DNA from: Novosphingobium hassiacum
GTDB taxonomy: Bacteria; Pseudomonadota; Alphaproteobacteria; Sphingomonadales; Sphingomonadaceae
Direction: 5' to 3'
NCBI RefSeq assembly: GCF_014196055.1
Contig: NZ_JACICY010000002.1
Span: 186,001 to 250,000 of the forward strand
Length of the DNA: 64,000 bases
Part shown: positions 1 through 8,679 of the stretch, piece by piece
How the letters are laid out: each line of letters opens with the position of its first letter
Position numbering within the stretch: position 1 is the first letter of the stretch
Position numbers and translations under genes: made by a program
Notes under the pieces: generated by a model
The model's database searches: none
The model's input: only the letters and a program-made list of their open reading frames with translations
What the model was told of the DNA's origin: nothing

Positions 1-936
1 GCGGCGAAGGCGATCGTTTATGGCAAGGCCGATGCCTTCGTCGGGAATTGGTGCAACCGCGATGCGTGGCTGAGGAGCTGCAGCCCCGAGGTGCAGGCAG
101 GCGTAGAGGTTTGCTGCAGCTTGGGCGAGGTCGCCGCCCTCGGACAGGCTGACGTTTCCCGGGATTTCACCGAAACCGATCAGGAACTCGCCCGGCTGAG
201 CCTGATTGGCGGAAAGACGGACGGGTTTGCCTGGGGCGTAGTGGCTGGCCAACTGTCCGGGGGCTTCGATCTTTGTTGACGTCACGACGTCGCTCTGGCG
301 GCCGAGTACGCGCGCCATAGCGGTCTCGGTGATCGGACCCGGGCGCAGGACGGTCCATGTGCCGTCGGCGCGCAAGGCGACGATGGTGGATTCGATGCCC
401 TGTTCGGTCTCGCCGCCATCGAGGATCAGATCGACGCGTTTGCCCAACGAATCGGCGACGTGGAGCGCACTCGTCGGGCTGACGCCGCCGCTGCGATTTG
501 CCGAGGGTGCGGCGAGTGGCAATCCACAGGTTTTCAACAGGGTCTGCATCACCTCGTGCGCGGGGACACGCAAGGCGACGGTCGGCAGGCCAGCGCTGAC
601 GGCTGCGGCGAGCGCGGCATCGTCGCGCCGGGGCAGAACCATCGTCAGCGCGCCGGGCCAGAATGCTGCTGCGAGCGCATGCGCACGATCGTCGAACACG
701 GCAAGAGCCTGCGCTGCCGTAACGTCGGGCACGTGCACGATCAGCGGGTTGAAGTCGGGGCGACCCTTGGCGCGGTAGATGGCAGCTACCGCCGCATCAT
801 CGTCGGCGCGCGCCGCTAGTCCATAGACCGTCTCGGTCGGCACGGCGACGGTCCCGCCTGCCGCGATGATGGCAGCTGCCTTTGTCATGCCAGTGCTGTC
901 CGGAACATGCACGTTCGAAGGCTTTGTCGGCTCCAT
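1..936 (-). CDS. tsaC: L-threonylcarbamoyladenylate synthase (Sua5 type), 3' end cut by window edge
   Basis: This enzyme makes threonylcarbamoyl-AMP from threonine, bicarbonate and ATP, the first step of the t6A37 modification of ANN-decoding tRNAs. The reading frame is open from an ATG at 936 to the window edge (312 codons) without a stop. It shows the YrdC-fold signatures PTETVYGL (residues 33-40), the KGRP motif (57-60) and SANRSG (145-150). After about residue 200 it continues into the Sua5-specific C-terminal domain, which separates it from short TsaC/YrdC proteins. By family length only a few codons should be missing. A second in-frame ATG at 888 is possible. It diverges from the acyl-CoA dehydrogenase at 997, so the two share a roughly 60-bp promoter region. 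Confidence 0.92.
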   Translation of the reverse strand, partial: MEPTKPSNVHVPDSTGMTKAAAIIAAGGTVAVPTETVYGLAARADDDAAVAAIYRAKGRPDFNPLIVHVPDVTAAQALAVFDDRAHALAAAFWPGALTMVLPRRDDAALAAAVSAGLPTVALRVPAHEVMQTLLKTCGLPLAAPSANRSGGVSPTSALHVADSLGKRVDLILDGGETEQGIESTIVALRADGTWTVLRPGPITETAMARVLGRQSDVVTSTKIEAPGQLASHYAPGKPVRLSANQAQPGEFLIGFGEIPGNVSLSEGGDLAQAAANLYACLHLGAAAPQPRIAVAPIPDEGIGLAINDRLRR

Positions 937-996
937 GTCCTTCGCTATAGGGGGCGCGCCGGGTGGCGCAAGCGCTGCCGATGGGAGAGCCAAGCC

Positions 997-2715
997 ATGT
1001 CGTTTACGCCGCCAACCGCCGACCAGATCCTGGCCATCAAGGTGAGCGCGGGCATCGACGACATTGCGCAGGCTGAGCGCTTCGCCGCCGCCACGCCCGA
1101 CATGGTCGAGGCGATCGTCGAGGGCATCGGCGCGTTTGCCGCCGGCGAATGGGCGCCGCTGCATCGCGCGGGCGACCAGATCGGCGCGAAGTGGAAAGAT
1201 GGCGTCGTCACCATGCCTCCGGGCTATGTCGCTGCGTACAAGGATTTCGTGGCCCAAGGGTGGGGTTCGATTGCCGGCCCTCAGGCGTTCGGCGGACAGG
1301 GCCTGCCCTTCACACTGGCAACCGCCGTGATGGAAACGCTGGGCGCGGCTAACATGGGCTTCACCCTGCTGCCGATCCTGACCGTCGGTGCGATCGAGGC
1401 GATCGACCATCACGGCAGCGATGCACAGAAGGCGCTCTATCTGCCCAAGCTGATCAGCGGCGAGTGGTCGGGCACGATGAACCTGACCGAGCCTCAGGCA
1501 GGCTCCGACGTCGGCGCGCTGCGCACCACTGCAACGCCGATCGTCGACGGCCCGCACGCTGGCAAGTACCGCATCGCAGGCACGAAGATTTACATCACGT
1601 TCGGCGAGCATGACGGGGCGGAAAACATCATCCACCTCGTGCTGGCGCGCACGCCGGGTGCGCCCGAAGGCTCGCGCGGGATATCGCTGTTCGTCGTGCC
1701 CAAGTTCCATCTCGATGCCGACGGCAATCCGGGCGAGCGCAACGATGTCCAATGCGTCTCGATCGAGCACAAGCTCGGCATCCACGCCTCGCCGACATGC
1801 GTGATGTCCTACGGCGACAACGCAGAATGCATCGGCGAGATGATCGGGCACGAGAACGGCGGCCTGCGCGCGATGTTTACGATGATGAATTCGGCGCGGA
1901 TCAACGTCGGATCGCAGGGCGTGCAGATTGCCGAGCGTGCCTTGCAGCAGGCGAGCGCCTATGCCCGCGACCGAATTCAGTCCGCCCGCGCCGGATCGCC
2001 GGACAAGACCCCGGTGTCGATCGTGGAGCACCCCGACGTCCGCCGCATGCTGATGCGGATGCGCGCCTTGACCGAAGGCTCGCGCGCGCTGTTGTATTAT
2101 ACCGCCGGGCAGGTCGATCGCGGGACGCTGGGTGACGGCGCGGCGCAGATGCGCGCGGAACTGCTGGTGCCGATGCTCAAGGCCTGGGGCACCGACATCG
2201 GCTGCGAAGTCGCCAGCCTTGGCATCCAGGTTCACGGCGGCATGGGCTTTGTCGAGGAAACCGGCGCCGCGCAGCACTATCGCGACGCGCGGATCGCGCC
2301 GATCTATGAAGGCACCAACGGCATTCAGGCGGCCGATCTGGTGACGCGCAAGCTGGGTTACGAGAACGGCGGCGTATTGCAGGCGCTGATGGCCCAGATC
2401 GCAAGCGAGATGGAAGACGTCCCCGAGGTCGCGGCGCTGGCCAAGGACGCTGCGGCGATCGGCCAGTGGATGAGCACGACGGCCTCGCTCGATGACAAGC
2501 TGGCGGGTTCGGTGCCATTCACGACGATGTGTGCGGTGGCCGTGGCGGGCTGGCAACTCGGCCGGCAATCGCGCGCTTCCGGTTTGCACGCCAAGACGGC
2601 GGTCACGAAGTTCTTCAACCGGGTGATCGTGCCCGAGGCGCGCGGTCTGGGCTCGTCGGCGATGTCGGGCGCTGCGCTACTCTACGATCTCGACACGGAC
2701 GCGCTGGTCGGATGA
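997..2715 (+). CDS. Acyl-CoA dehydrogenase, large 570-residue type (DmdC-like)
   Basis: This flavoenzyme oxidises an acyl-CoA to the trans-2-enoyl-CoA. The start is the ATG at 997, preceded by a GGGAGAG ribosome-binding site; the longer frame from 907 lacks one. The protein has 572 residues, much longer than the ~380 of ordinary acyl-CoA dehydrogenases, because it carries an extra N-terminal part and a C-terminal extension. It has the FAD/substrate motif TEPQAGSD (164-171) and the catalytic-base motif YEGTNG with Glu438. This architecture is shared with 3-methylmercaptopropionyl-CoA dehydrogenase (DmdC) and related FadE enzymes, but the true substrate cannot be read from sequence. Its stop overlaps the next start (ATGA), so it is translationally coupled to the ATPase. 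Confidence 0.9.
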   Translation: MSFTPPTADQILAIKVSAGIDDIAQAERFAAATPDMVEAIVEGIGAFAAGEWAPLHRAGDQIGAKWKDGVVTMPPGYVAAYKDFVAQGWGSIAGPQAFGGQGLPFTLATAVMETLGAANMGFTLLPILTVGAIEAIDHHGSDAQKALYLPKLISGEWSGTMNLTEPQAGSDVGALRTTATPIVDGPHAGKYRIAGTKIYITFGEHDGAENIIHLVLARTPGAPEGSRGISLFVVPKFHLDADGNPGERNDVQCVSIEHKLGIHASPTCVMSYGDNAECIGEMIGHENGGLRAMFTMMNSARINVGSQGVQIAERALQQASAYARDRIQSARAGSPDKTPVSIVEHPDVRRMLMRMRALTEGSRALLYYTAGQVDRGTLGDGAAQMRAELLVPMLKAWGTDIGCEVASLGIQVHGGMGFVEETGAAQHYRDARIAPIYEGTNGIQAADLVTRKLGYENGGVLQALMAQIASEMEDVPEVAALAKDAAAIGQWMSTTASLDDKLAGSVPFTTMCAVAVAGWQLGRQSRASGLHAKTAVTKFFNRVIVPEARGLGSSAMSGAALLYDLDTDALVG

Positions 2716-3527
2716 GCGAGGCGCTGCTTACGCGTATCGCCGAGGCGCTGGAGCGGATTGCTCCTGTACAAAGCCAAGCGGCCGACTGGCTGGCCTTTCC
2801 GGCCTATGTCTGGGACGGCAAGGGCGCGCGCGGGGTTGCACGGCTTGAAGCCCCTGCCCTCGATCTGATGCAAGGCATCGACAAGCAGAAGGTCGCCGTG
2901 GTCGAGAATGTCGCGCGCCTCGCTCGTGGGTCGGCGGCGCATGACATGCTGCTGTGGGGTGCGCGTGGCATGGGTAAATCGGCACTGCTGCGTGCGGCGA
3001 CACTCTCCGCGCAGCACGCGTCGCCTGGTTCGATCGCGCTGGTTCAGGCGAGTCCCGACGCTGGCTTGGCCGATCTGTTCGCGACCTTGCGTGGGATCGA
3101 CCGGCGCTTTCTCGTATTCCTCGACGATCTCGGTTTCGACGCGGGGGATTCGTCCGGCTCGCGTAAGTTGCGGTCGTGGCTCGAGGGCGGTGTCGAAGCG
3201 CGTCCTGCCAACGTGCGGCTGGCGGTGACATCGAATCGGCGGGCGATCGTTGAGCGACACCTGTCCGAACAGGACGATCCGATAAATCCCCGTGACGCGG
3301 TCGACGACCGGCTTGCGCTCGCAGACCGGTTCGGACTCAGCCTCGGCTTCCACAATTGCACGCAGGACGAGTATCTTGCGATTATTGCGGGCTATGCCGC
3401 CCACTACGGTCTTGCGTGGGACGAGGGCGATGGCCTCGAATGGTCCAAGCGACGCGGCGGGCGTTCGGGCCGCGTCGCCTGGCAATATGTGACCGAGCTG
3501 GCCGGGAGGGCCGGTCGCTCGCTCTAG
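2712..3527 (+). CDS. DUF815-family AAA+ ATPase
   Basis: A 271-residue P-loop ATPase of the DUF815 family, whose physiological role is not established. The Walker A motif GARGMGKS is at residues 83-90, and a Walker B-like LVFLDDLG is near 134-141. The conserved N-terminal region that leads into the ATPase core is present. The ATG at 2712 overlaps the TGA of the acyl-CoA dehydrogenase (ATGA), so they form a two-gene operon. At the 3' end the stop shares the palindrome CTAG with the stop of the convergent dehydrogenase gene, so the two genes overlap by four bases. The family assignment is firm; the function is unknown. Confidence 0.87.
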   Translation: MSEALLTRIAEALERIAPVQSQAADWLAFPAYVWDGKGARGVARLEAPALDLMQGIDKQKVAVVENVARLARGSAAHDMLLWGARGMGKSALLRAATLSAQHASPGSIALVQASPDAGLADLFATLRGIDRRFLVFLDDLGFDAGDSSGSRKLRSWLEGGVEARPANVRLAVTSNRRAIVERHLSEQDDPINPRDAVDDRLALADRFGLSLGFHNCTQDEYLAIIAGYAAHYGLAWDEGDGLEWSKRRGGRSGRVAWQYVTELAGRAGRSL

Positions 3528-4987
3528 TTCGTCGGTTTCACCAGATCCGATTCGGCATTGGGTTTCATGATGAATTTGCCCGTGCCCTTGGGCTGGGGTG
3601 GCGCCTGACGGGTCGGCAGCGGCGTGATCGCTGCGGCGGGTTGAGCGCCGGGCGCCGTCACCCGCCAGATCACTCCGCCGGTGTCATCGCTGACGAGCAA
3701 TGCGCCATCCTTCGCAAAGGCAACCCACGTCGGACGACCGCGGGCATTTTCGTCATCGGTGAGGAAGCCGGTCAGTACCGGCACTGGCGGCTTCTTCAGG
3801 ACATTGCCGCGATCGTCGAAGCCGACGAAGACGACATCGTAGCCCGAAAGCGGGCGGCGATTCCATGACCCGTGCCTCGCGATGAACGCGCCGCTGGCGA
3901 ACTTTGCGCCCATGCGGTTGCCACCCTTGGAGAACGTCAGGCCAAGCGCCGCAACGTGTGCGCCGAGCCCGTATTCAGGCTTGCGCACGTATTCCATCAG
4001 GTACTGCGGCATCGGCGCTTCGACGCGCCAGTCGATGTTCTTCTTCCAGTACGCCCATGGCCAACCGTAGGCGGCGCCGAACGGAACGTTGGTCAGGTAA
4101 TCCGGCACCAGGTCTGACCCTAGCATGTCGCGCTCGTTGACCGTGGTCCACAGCTCCTGGCTGTTGGGGTTCCAGTCGAGTCCGTTGGGATTGCGCAATC
4201 CGCTGGCGAATTCGCGCGCGCGCTTCTTGGTAAAGTCGTACTCATGGATGGCAGCGCGGCCCTTCTCAGCCTCGATACCGCCCTCGGCAATGTTCGAGGC
4301 TGAGCCGACCGTGACGTACAGAAGGTTGCCGTCGGGGCTGAGCAGGAGGTTGCGCGCCCAGTGATTGCCGCCGCCCGGCAGGTCCATCAGCTTTTCCGGC
4401 GTGCCCGAAAGCGTGGTCTGGCCCAGAGCATAAGGGAATGAGACTACCGCGTTGTGATTGGCGACGAGCAGGCGACCGTCGCGGAAAGCCATGCCGAACG
4501 GTGAATCGAGTGCGGGGTTTTCCATCACGAAACGCTGCTCGGCCGTGCCGTCGCCATTGGCATCGCGCAGCAGCACGATCTTGTTGGGCGACGTGCCGCC
4601 TGCCCCGACTTTCTTGAACAGGTAACCCATCACCATGCCGGTGATGCCGCCATCATCCTTGCGCGGTGGGGAGTTGGTTTCAGCGACCAGCACATCGCCG
4701 TTGGGCAGTGTGACGACGGTGCGTGGGTGATCGAGCTTGTCGGCAAAGCGCGTGACAACAAGTCCCTGCGCGGCGACGGGCGCCTCTCCGTCCTTCCACC
4801 CAATCGGGTCGGCTGTTTTGATCGTCGGTATCGTCTGCTCGTCCGGATCGGCGAGCTTGGGGCGAGTGCCGGTCGTGTCGGCCAGTGAATATTGCGCGGA
4901 TGTGCCGTGGATCGACCACGCGATATAAGCCGCAATAATGGCGATGATCACGACGATCGCGATCAGGATTTTCTTGATGAGGTTCAT
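3524..4987 (-). CDS. Membrane-anchored PQQ-dependent sugar (sorbosone/glucose) dehydrogenase-like protein
   Basis: A 487-residue six-bladed beta-propeller protein of the soluble glucose/L-sorbosone dehydrogenase family, expected to oxidise an aldose or related sugar in the periplasm with PQQ. The ATG at 4987 was chosen because it is followed at once by a hydrophobic segment (residues 4-27) that acts as an uncleaved signal anchor; the upstream in-frame extension lacks family sequence. Blade motifs such as GLRNPNGLDW and the HGSWNR motif near residue 385 are visible. No PQQ-biosynthesis gene lies in the window, so the cofactor is a family inference. The gene is divergent from msrC and convergent with the DUF815 gene, with which it shares its last four bases. 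Confidence 0.86.
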   Translation of the reverse strand: MNLIKKILIAIVVIIAIIAAYIAWSIHGTSAQYSLADTTGTRPKLADPDEQTIPTIKTADPIGWKDGEAPVAAQGLVVTRFADKLDHPRTVVTLPNGDVLVAETNSPPRKDDGGITGMVMGYLFKKVGAGGTSPNKIVLLRDANGDGTAEQRFVMENPALDSPFGMAFRDGRLLVANHNAVVSFPYALGQTTLSGTPEKLMDLPGGGNHWARNLLLSPDGNLLYVTVGSASNIAEGGIEAEKGRAAIHEYDFTKKRAREFASGLRNPNGLDWNPNSQELWTTVNERDMLGSDLVPDYLTNVPFGAAYGWPWAYWKKNIDWRVEAPMPQYLMEYVRKPEYGLGAHVAALGLTFSKGGNRMGAKFASGAFIARHGSWNRRPLSGYDVVFVGFDDRGNVLKKPPVPVLTGFLTDDENARGRPTWVAFAKDGALLVSDDTGGVIWRVTAPGAQPAAAITPLPTRQAPPQPKGTGKFIMKPNAESDLVKPTN

Positions 4988-5074
4988 GAGCTGGAACCTA
5001 TGCACGCTGCGCCGCGAGGGCAATGGTTGCGTGCGAATGCAAATTGCGCCGTGCGACTTTTTGCCGTGCTTGCT

Positions 5075-5569
5075 ATGGCCCTCAAGATGTTCAGCTTTGC
5101 CCCAACGCCCGGCCAATCGAAGGCCGACCTTCATGCCGATCTGACCGCAGCAGCGCTTGCCCTGACCGATGGCGAGCCTGACGCCGTCGCAAACATGGCC
5201 AACGTCGCGGCGCTGCTGTGGGAGTTTCTGCCGGACCTCAACTGGGCGGGATTCTACCGCATGGTCGCAGGCGAGCTGGTGCTCGGGCCGTTCATCGGCA
5301 AGCCCGCGTGCATCCGTATCCCGCTGGGCCAAGGGGTATGTGGCACGGCGGCACGGACCGCACAGACGCAACTGGTGGCCGATGTCCACGCGTTTCCGGG
5401 CCATATTGCCTGCGACGCCGCGAGCAGGTCGGAGCTGGTCGTGCCGGTGCTCCGCGATGGTACGGTGATTGCGGTGATCGATCTCGACAGCCCCTCCCCC
5501 GCACGGTTCGACGACGACGACGCGCGTGGGATCGAGACGCTGGCGCAGGCAATTGCCACGCGGATCTGA
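5075..5569 (+). CDS. msrC: Free methionine-(R)-sulfoxide reductase (GAF domain)
   Basis: A cytosolic, thioredoxin-linked enzyme that repairs free methionine-R-sulfoxide. The 164-residue protein is a single GAF domain. It has the three cysteines of the family: Cys79 in KPACIRI, Cys89 in GVCGTA and Cys113 in GHIACDAAS. The spacing (10 and 24) is the same as for Cys84, Cys94 and Cys118 of E. coli fRMsr, so the enzyme should be active. The ATG at 5075 gives the usual length; an ATG at 5087 is also possible and neither has a strong ribosome-binding site. It is divergent from the sugar dehydrogenase-like gene with an 87-bp gap. A periplasmic MsrA homologue lies at 25680. Confidence 0.93.
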   Translation: MALKMFSFAPTPGQSKADLHADLTAAALALTDGEPDAVANMANVAALLWEFLPDLNWAGFYRMVAGELVLGPFIGKPACIRIPLGQGVCGTAARTAQTQLVADVHAFPGHIACDAASRSELVVPVLRDGTVIAVIDLDSPSPARFDDDDARGIETLAQAIATRI

Positions 5570-5696
5570 TTTCGACCCGATTCGGGACAGCGCCAACTCT
5601 GGTGCGGTTGGAACCTTGGATTCCTGCGGGTTTGAATGGTAAGTTTGCGGTTAATCGATCGGCGCCATCTGTGCCGTGCCCCTGGGGGATACCGCA

Positions 5697-6407
5697 ATGC
5701 CTCACCGCTCCACCGTTTCCGTGCTGACCAGCGCTGCGCTGCTGGCCGCTGCCCTGACCGCCGCTCCCGCGTTCGCCAAGGATCGTCACCCGCCAGTGCA
5801 TGGCAACTGGCAGGGACAGTCCTATGGCGGCTATGGTCCTGGCCCCGTATATTACCCGCCTATGGTCGGCGCGCCGTGGCCGACGACGGTGATGGTGCAA
5901 CCGGTCGACGGTGCCCCCGAGTACCCCGGTGGCCCGCAGGGCTATCAGCACTATCCGCAGCCCGATCCGCGCTGGAGCGAGATGGAAGAGCGCTGCCGTA
6001 AGGTCTATGGCGACAAGGGGATCGGCGGGGCGCTGCTCGGCGGTGTGATCGGTGGCGTTGTGGGTAATCGCGTGGCGGGCGGCAACCGCGTGCTGGGAAC
6101 GGTCGCTGGCGCTGCGGTCGGCGCGGTCGCGGGAACAGCGATCGACAAGGCCGAGGACCGGGACTTGCGCCGTGAATGCGATGACTACGCGCGCTCGGTT
6201 CAGTATCAGCCTGCATATGGCTATCCCGGTGCCGGCGGTTATGCACCCTATGGCTATATGATGGTCCCGGTGATGGTGCCGAACCAGCAGCCCTGCACCG
6301 AGACAACGGTCGTGACCGAGCGCTGGGTAAGCGAACCTGTGCGTCATCGCTCGATCCCGCGCCGCAAGGAAAAGCGGATCAAGGAAAAGCGCGTTTATAC
6401 GGGTTGA
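5697..6407 (+). CDS. Exported glycine-zipper 2TM-domain protein
   Basis: A 236-residue exported protein of unknown function. A signal peptide ends in APAFA at about residue 27. A low-complexity Gly/Pro/Tyr-rich stretch (residues 30-92) follows, then a glycine-zipper segment (residues 108-148) built of repeats such as GGALLGGVIGG and GAAVGAVAG that can form two membrane-spanning helices. The C-terminus is rich in Lys and Arg. The ATG at 5697 is preferred over 5676 because it begins the signal peptide and follows a GGGGGAT ribosome-binding site. Such proteins usually sit in the cell envelope. The gene ends before a strong hairpin terminator that overlaps a parS site. Confidence 0.8.
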   Translation: MPHRSTVSVLTSAALLAAALTAAPAFAKDRHPPVHGNWQGQSYGGYGPGPVYYPPMVGAPWPTTVMVQPVDGAPEYPGGPQGYQHYPQPDPRWSEMEERCRKVYGDKGIGGALLGGVIGGVVGNRVAGGNRVLGTVAGAAVGAVAGTAIDKAEDRDLRRECDDYARSVQYQPAYGYPGAGGYAPYGYMMVPVMVPNQQPCTETTVVTERWVSEPVRHRSIPRRKEKRIKEKRVYTG

Positions 6408-6415
6408 TGCTCGGG

Positions 6416-6431
6416 TGTTTCACGTGAAACG
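6416..6431. promoter_or_regulatory. parS: parS site 1 (ParB centromere)
   Basis: The 16-mer TGTTTCACGTGAAACG matches 15 of 16 positions of the widespread chromosomal parS motif and contains a perfect 14-bp palindrome. It lies about 1.3 kb beyond the parB stop, between the convergent glycine-zipper and acyl-CoA dehydrogenase genes, and overlaps the first bases of the terminator stem at 6427. ParB is expected to load here and spread along the DNA. Confidence 0.9.
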
Positions 6432-6460
6432 GCCCGTCCTTAAAAAGGGCGGGCCGTTTT
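6427..6460. terminator. Bidirectional intrinsic terminator
   Basis: A near-perfect 15-bp stem: the arm AAACGGCCCGTCCTT pairs with the arm AAGGGCGGGCCGTTT (one G-T pair) around a three-base loop, with runs of T after the hairpin on the plus strand and of A before it. It lies between two convergent genes (stops at 6407 and 6493), so it can end transcription from both sides. Its left arm overlaps parS site 1. Confidence 0.85.
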
Positions 6461-6492
6461 GCGTTGCCTGATCTGTGCGAGGGGAGATGTAT

Positions 6493-7647
6493 TCAGAGCT
6501 TGCGGCCGATCAGTTCTTTCATGATTTCGTTGGTGCCGCCGAAGATGCGTGTCACACGCGCCGCGCGCCATGAGCGCGCAATGGCATATTCGTTCATGTA
6601 GCCAGCGCCGCCGTGCAGCTGCAGGCACTTGTCCATCACTTCCCACTGCAGTTCGGTGTGCCACAGCTTGGCAGCCGCGCCTTCTTCAGGCGTGAGTTCC
6701 TTCTTCAGGTGCCGTGCAAGCGCCCAGTCGAGATGCGCCCAACCCACCTGCAGCTTGGTCTTGAGATCGGCGAGCACAAAGCGCGTGTTCTGAAAATCAA
6801 GGATCGGTTTGCCGAAGGCCTTGCGGTCGCGGGTGAATTCGACGGTCTCGTCAAACGCTTTCTGGGCGGATGACTGTGCGCCTATCGCGATCGACAGGCG
6901 TTCCTGCGGCAATTCGCTCATCAGATAGATGAAGCCCTTGCCCTCTTCACCGAGGCAGTTGGTGATCGGCACGCGTACATCGTTGAAAAACAATTCGGAG
7001 GTGTCTGCCTCATCCATGCCGATCTTGTCGAGATTGCGGCCGCGCTGGAAGCCTTCGCTGTCGGCTTCGACGAGGACGATCGAAACACCTTTCCAGGCCG
7101 GCTCGATATCGGTGTCGGTCTTGCAGCAGACGAGCACGAGATCGGCGTTCTGGCCGTTGGTGATGTAGGTCTTCGACCCGTTGATCACGTAATGGTTGCC
7201 GTCCTTCTTCGCAGTAGTGCGCATGCCCTGAAGGTCGGAGCCGGTGCCCGGTTCGGTCATCGCGATTGCGGTGATGACCTCACCCGAGACCATCTTGGGA
7301 AGCCATTTCTGCTTCTGCTCCTCGGACCCGTAAGAGATCAGGTAGTTGACCACGATGTCCGACTGCAGCGAGAACCCGGTGGCGGCGCGCCCATAGTAGG
7401 AACTTTCCTCGTCGACGATCGCGTTGTAGCCAAAGTCGAGGCCCAGCCCACCGAACTCCTCGGGGACTGTCGGGCACAGCATGCCGAGTGCACCTGCCTT
7501 GGGCCAGATCGACTTGGGAACGATGCCCGCCTCGGCCCACTTGTCAGAATTGGGTGCAACCTCTTCGAGCAAGAAGCGCCTCACGGTCTGGCGGAAGGCT
7601 TCGTGATCTTCGTTATAGGCGGAGCGCGGGATTACATCGAGCGACAT
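6493..7647 (-). CDS. Acyl-CoA dehydrogenase, long-chain type
   Basis: A 384-residue FAD-dependent acyl-CoA dehydrogenase of normal length with the motif TEPGTGSD. The C-terminal motif reads FGGTNEIMKE, with Gly where medium- and short-chain enzymes have the catalytic Glu. The segment ELPQERL, which carries the base in vertebrate long-chain and isovaleryl-type enzymes, is present, so it should be active with the base in that alternative position. The ATG at 7647 is preferred over 7653 because GGAGAG then lies about seven bases upstream. A perfect TTAATC/GATTAA inverted repeat (7718-7733) lies just upstream and is a likely operator. The gene follows parB on the same strand after about 90 bp but is unlikely to belong to that operon. 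Confidence 0.92.
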   Translation of the reverse strand: MSLDVIPRSAYNEDHEAFRQTVRRFLLEEVAPNSDKWAEAGIVPKSIWPKAGALGMLCPTVPEEFGGLGLDFGYNAIVDEESSYYGRAATGFSLQSDIVVNYLISYGSEEQKQKWLPKMVSGEVITAIAMTEPGTGSDLQGMRTTAKKDGNHYVINGSKTYITNGQNADLVLVCCKTDTDIEPAWKGVSIVLVEADSEGFQRGRNLDKIGMDEADTSELFFNDVRVPITNCLGEEGKGFIYLMSELPQERLSIAIGAQSSAQKAFDETVEFTRDRKAFGKPILDFQNTRFVLADLKTKLQVGWAHLDWALARHLKKELTPEEGAAAKLWHTELQWEVMDKCLQLHGGAGYMNEYAIARSWRAARVTRIFGGTNEIMKELIGRKL

Positions 7648-7717
7648 GGCCATTCTCTCCGGGTTTGTCTTGTTGCACGCAGCCTATGCGCGCAGACGCC
7701 TCCCGGTCAACGGCTAT

Positions 7718-7733
7718 TTAATCGGATGATTAA
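7718..7733. promoter_or_regulatory. Palindromic operator candidate upstream of acyl-CoA dehydrogenase
   Basis: TTAATC-GGAT-GATTAA is a perfect 6-bp inverted repeat with a 4-bp centre, located 70 bp upstream of the acyl-CoA dehydrogenase start and just after the parB stop. A related TTAATCGG core occurs upstream of the third acyl-CoA dehydrogenase (31233-31248). A TetR-type fatty-acid regulator is a reasonable candidate, but none is encoded in this window. Confidence 0.45.
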
Positions 7734-7737
7734 GTCG

Positions 7738-8679
7738 CTAGAATTCCCCACCAGTCAGGCGCTGGCAGATCAGATCCAGCTGATCGAGGTTCTTGTAACG
7801 GATCGCCACCGCTCCGGTCGTCGGATCGGAATCGGCGGTGATTGTGACCTTGAGGCCGAGGAAGTCCTCGAGGTGCTGCTGGATCATCGCGATATCGGCC
7901 GCTCCGACCGGATCCTTGGCCGACCGCGCCTGACGCCGCACACCTTCGGGCCTGCTGGCCTTGCGTGCCAGTTTTTCGGCATCGCGGACAGACAGGCCCT
8001 GCCCCACGACCTCGCGCGCGAGCGCGACCGGATCGGGGGCGTTGATCAGCGCGCGCGCATGGCCCATGGACAGTTCGTCGCGCACGACCATGTCCAGCAC
8101 TTCGTCGGGGAGCCCCAGCAGGCGCAGCATGTTGGCGACGTGGCTGCGCGACTTGTCGACGAACTTGGCAATTTCCTGCTGGGTTAGACCTTCGCTGTCG
8201 GCGAGACGCTGATAGGCGCGCGCTTCTTCGACGGGGTTGAGATCCTGACGCTGCAGATTTTCGATCAGTGCGAGGGCTGCCACTTCGCGATCGTCGAGCT
8301 TGCGCACGATCGCGGGAATTTCGTGGACTTGCGCCTTTTGCGCGGCACGCCAGCGGCGTTCGCCGGCGACGAGCTGATAGCGATTTCCACCCAGGGGCCG
8401 CACGATTACCGGTTGGATCACGCCGCGTGCGGCGATCGACTGGGCAAGTTCGTCGAGCGCTGCTTCATCGAAGTGGCGGCGCGGCTGTTCGGGGTGCGGC
8501 TCGATCGAGCCGACGGTGAGCATGGCAAGGCCGCCATCGCGTGATGTGGATGCATCGTCGCCCGAGACCGAGATGCGCGCGATCGGTTCTTCGCGACGGA
8601 CTTCGCCCATCAGCGCTCCGAGGCCACGACCCAAACCGGTGCGACGCGGCGCGGCCTTCACTGCATCTTCGCTGCTCAT
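7738..8679 (-). CDS. parB: Chromosome partitioning protein ParB
   Basis: The parS-binding CTPase clamp of chromosome segregation, 313 residues. The N-terminus has the Arg/Gly-rich ParA-contact segment RRTGLGRGLGALMGE (12-26). The CTP-binding motif GERRWRAA is at 106-113, followed by a helix-turn-helix (about 155-180, including GLTQQEIA) and a C-terminal dimerisation domain. The ATG at 8679 overlaps the parA stop (ATGA); the longer frame from 8853 only reads through the end of parA. It is the last gene of the mnmE-mnmG-rsmG-parA-parB series and four parS sites surround it. Confidence 0.97.
   Translation of the reverse strand: MSSEDAVKAAPRRTGLGRGLGALMGEVRREEPIARISVSGDDASTSRDGGLAMLTVGSIEPHPEQPRRHFDEAALDELAQSIAARGVIQPVIVRPLGGNRYQLVAGERRWRAAQKAQVHEIPAIVRKLDDREVAALALIENLQRQDLNPVEEARAYQRLADSEGLTQQEIAKFVDKSRSHVANMLRLLGLPDEVLDMVVRDELSMGHARALINAPDPVALAREVVGQGLSVRDAEKLARKASRPEGVRRQARSAKDPVGAADIAMIQQHLEDFLGLKVTITADSDPTTGAVAIRYKNLDQLDLICQRLTGGEF

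Noticed and set aside
2529-2711. N-terminal extension of the DUF815 protein
   Set aside because: It lies inside the acyl-CoA dehydrogenase gene in another frame; the ATG at 2712 with ATGA coupling starts the family sequence.
4988-5596. Extension of the sugar dehydrogenase frame to 5596
   Set aside because: It runs antisense through the msrC gene and lacks family sequence; the anchor helix begins at 4987.
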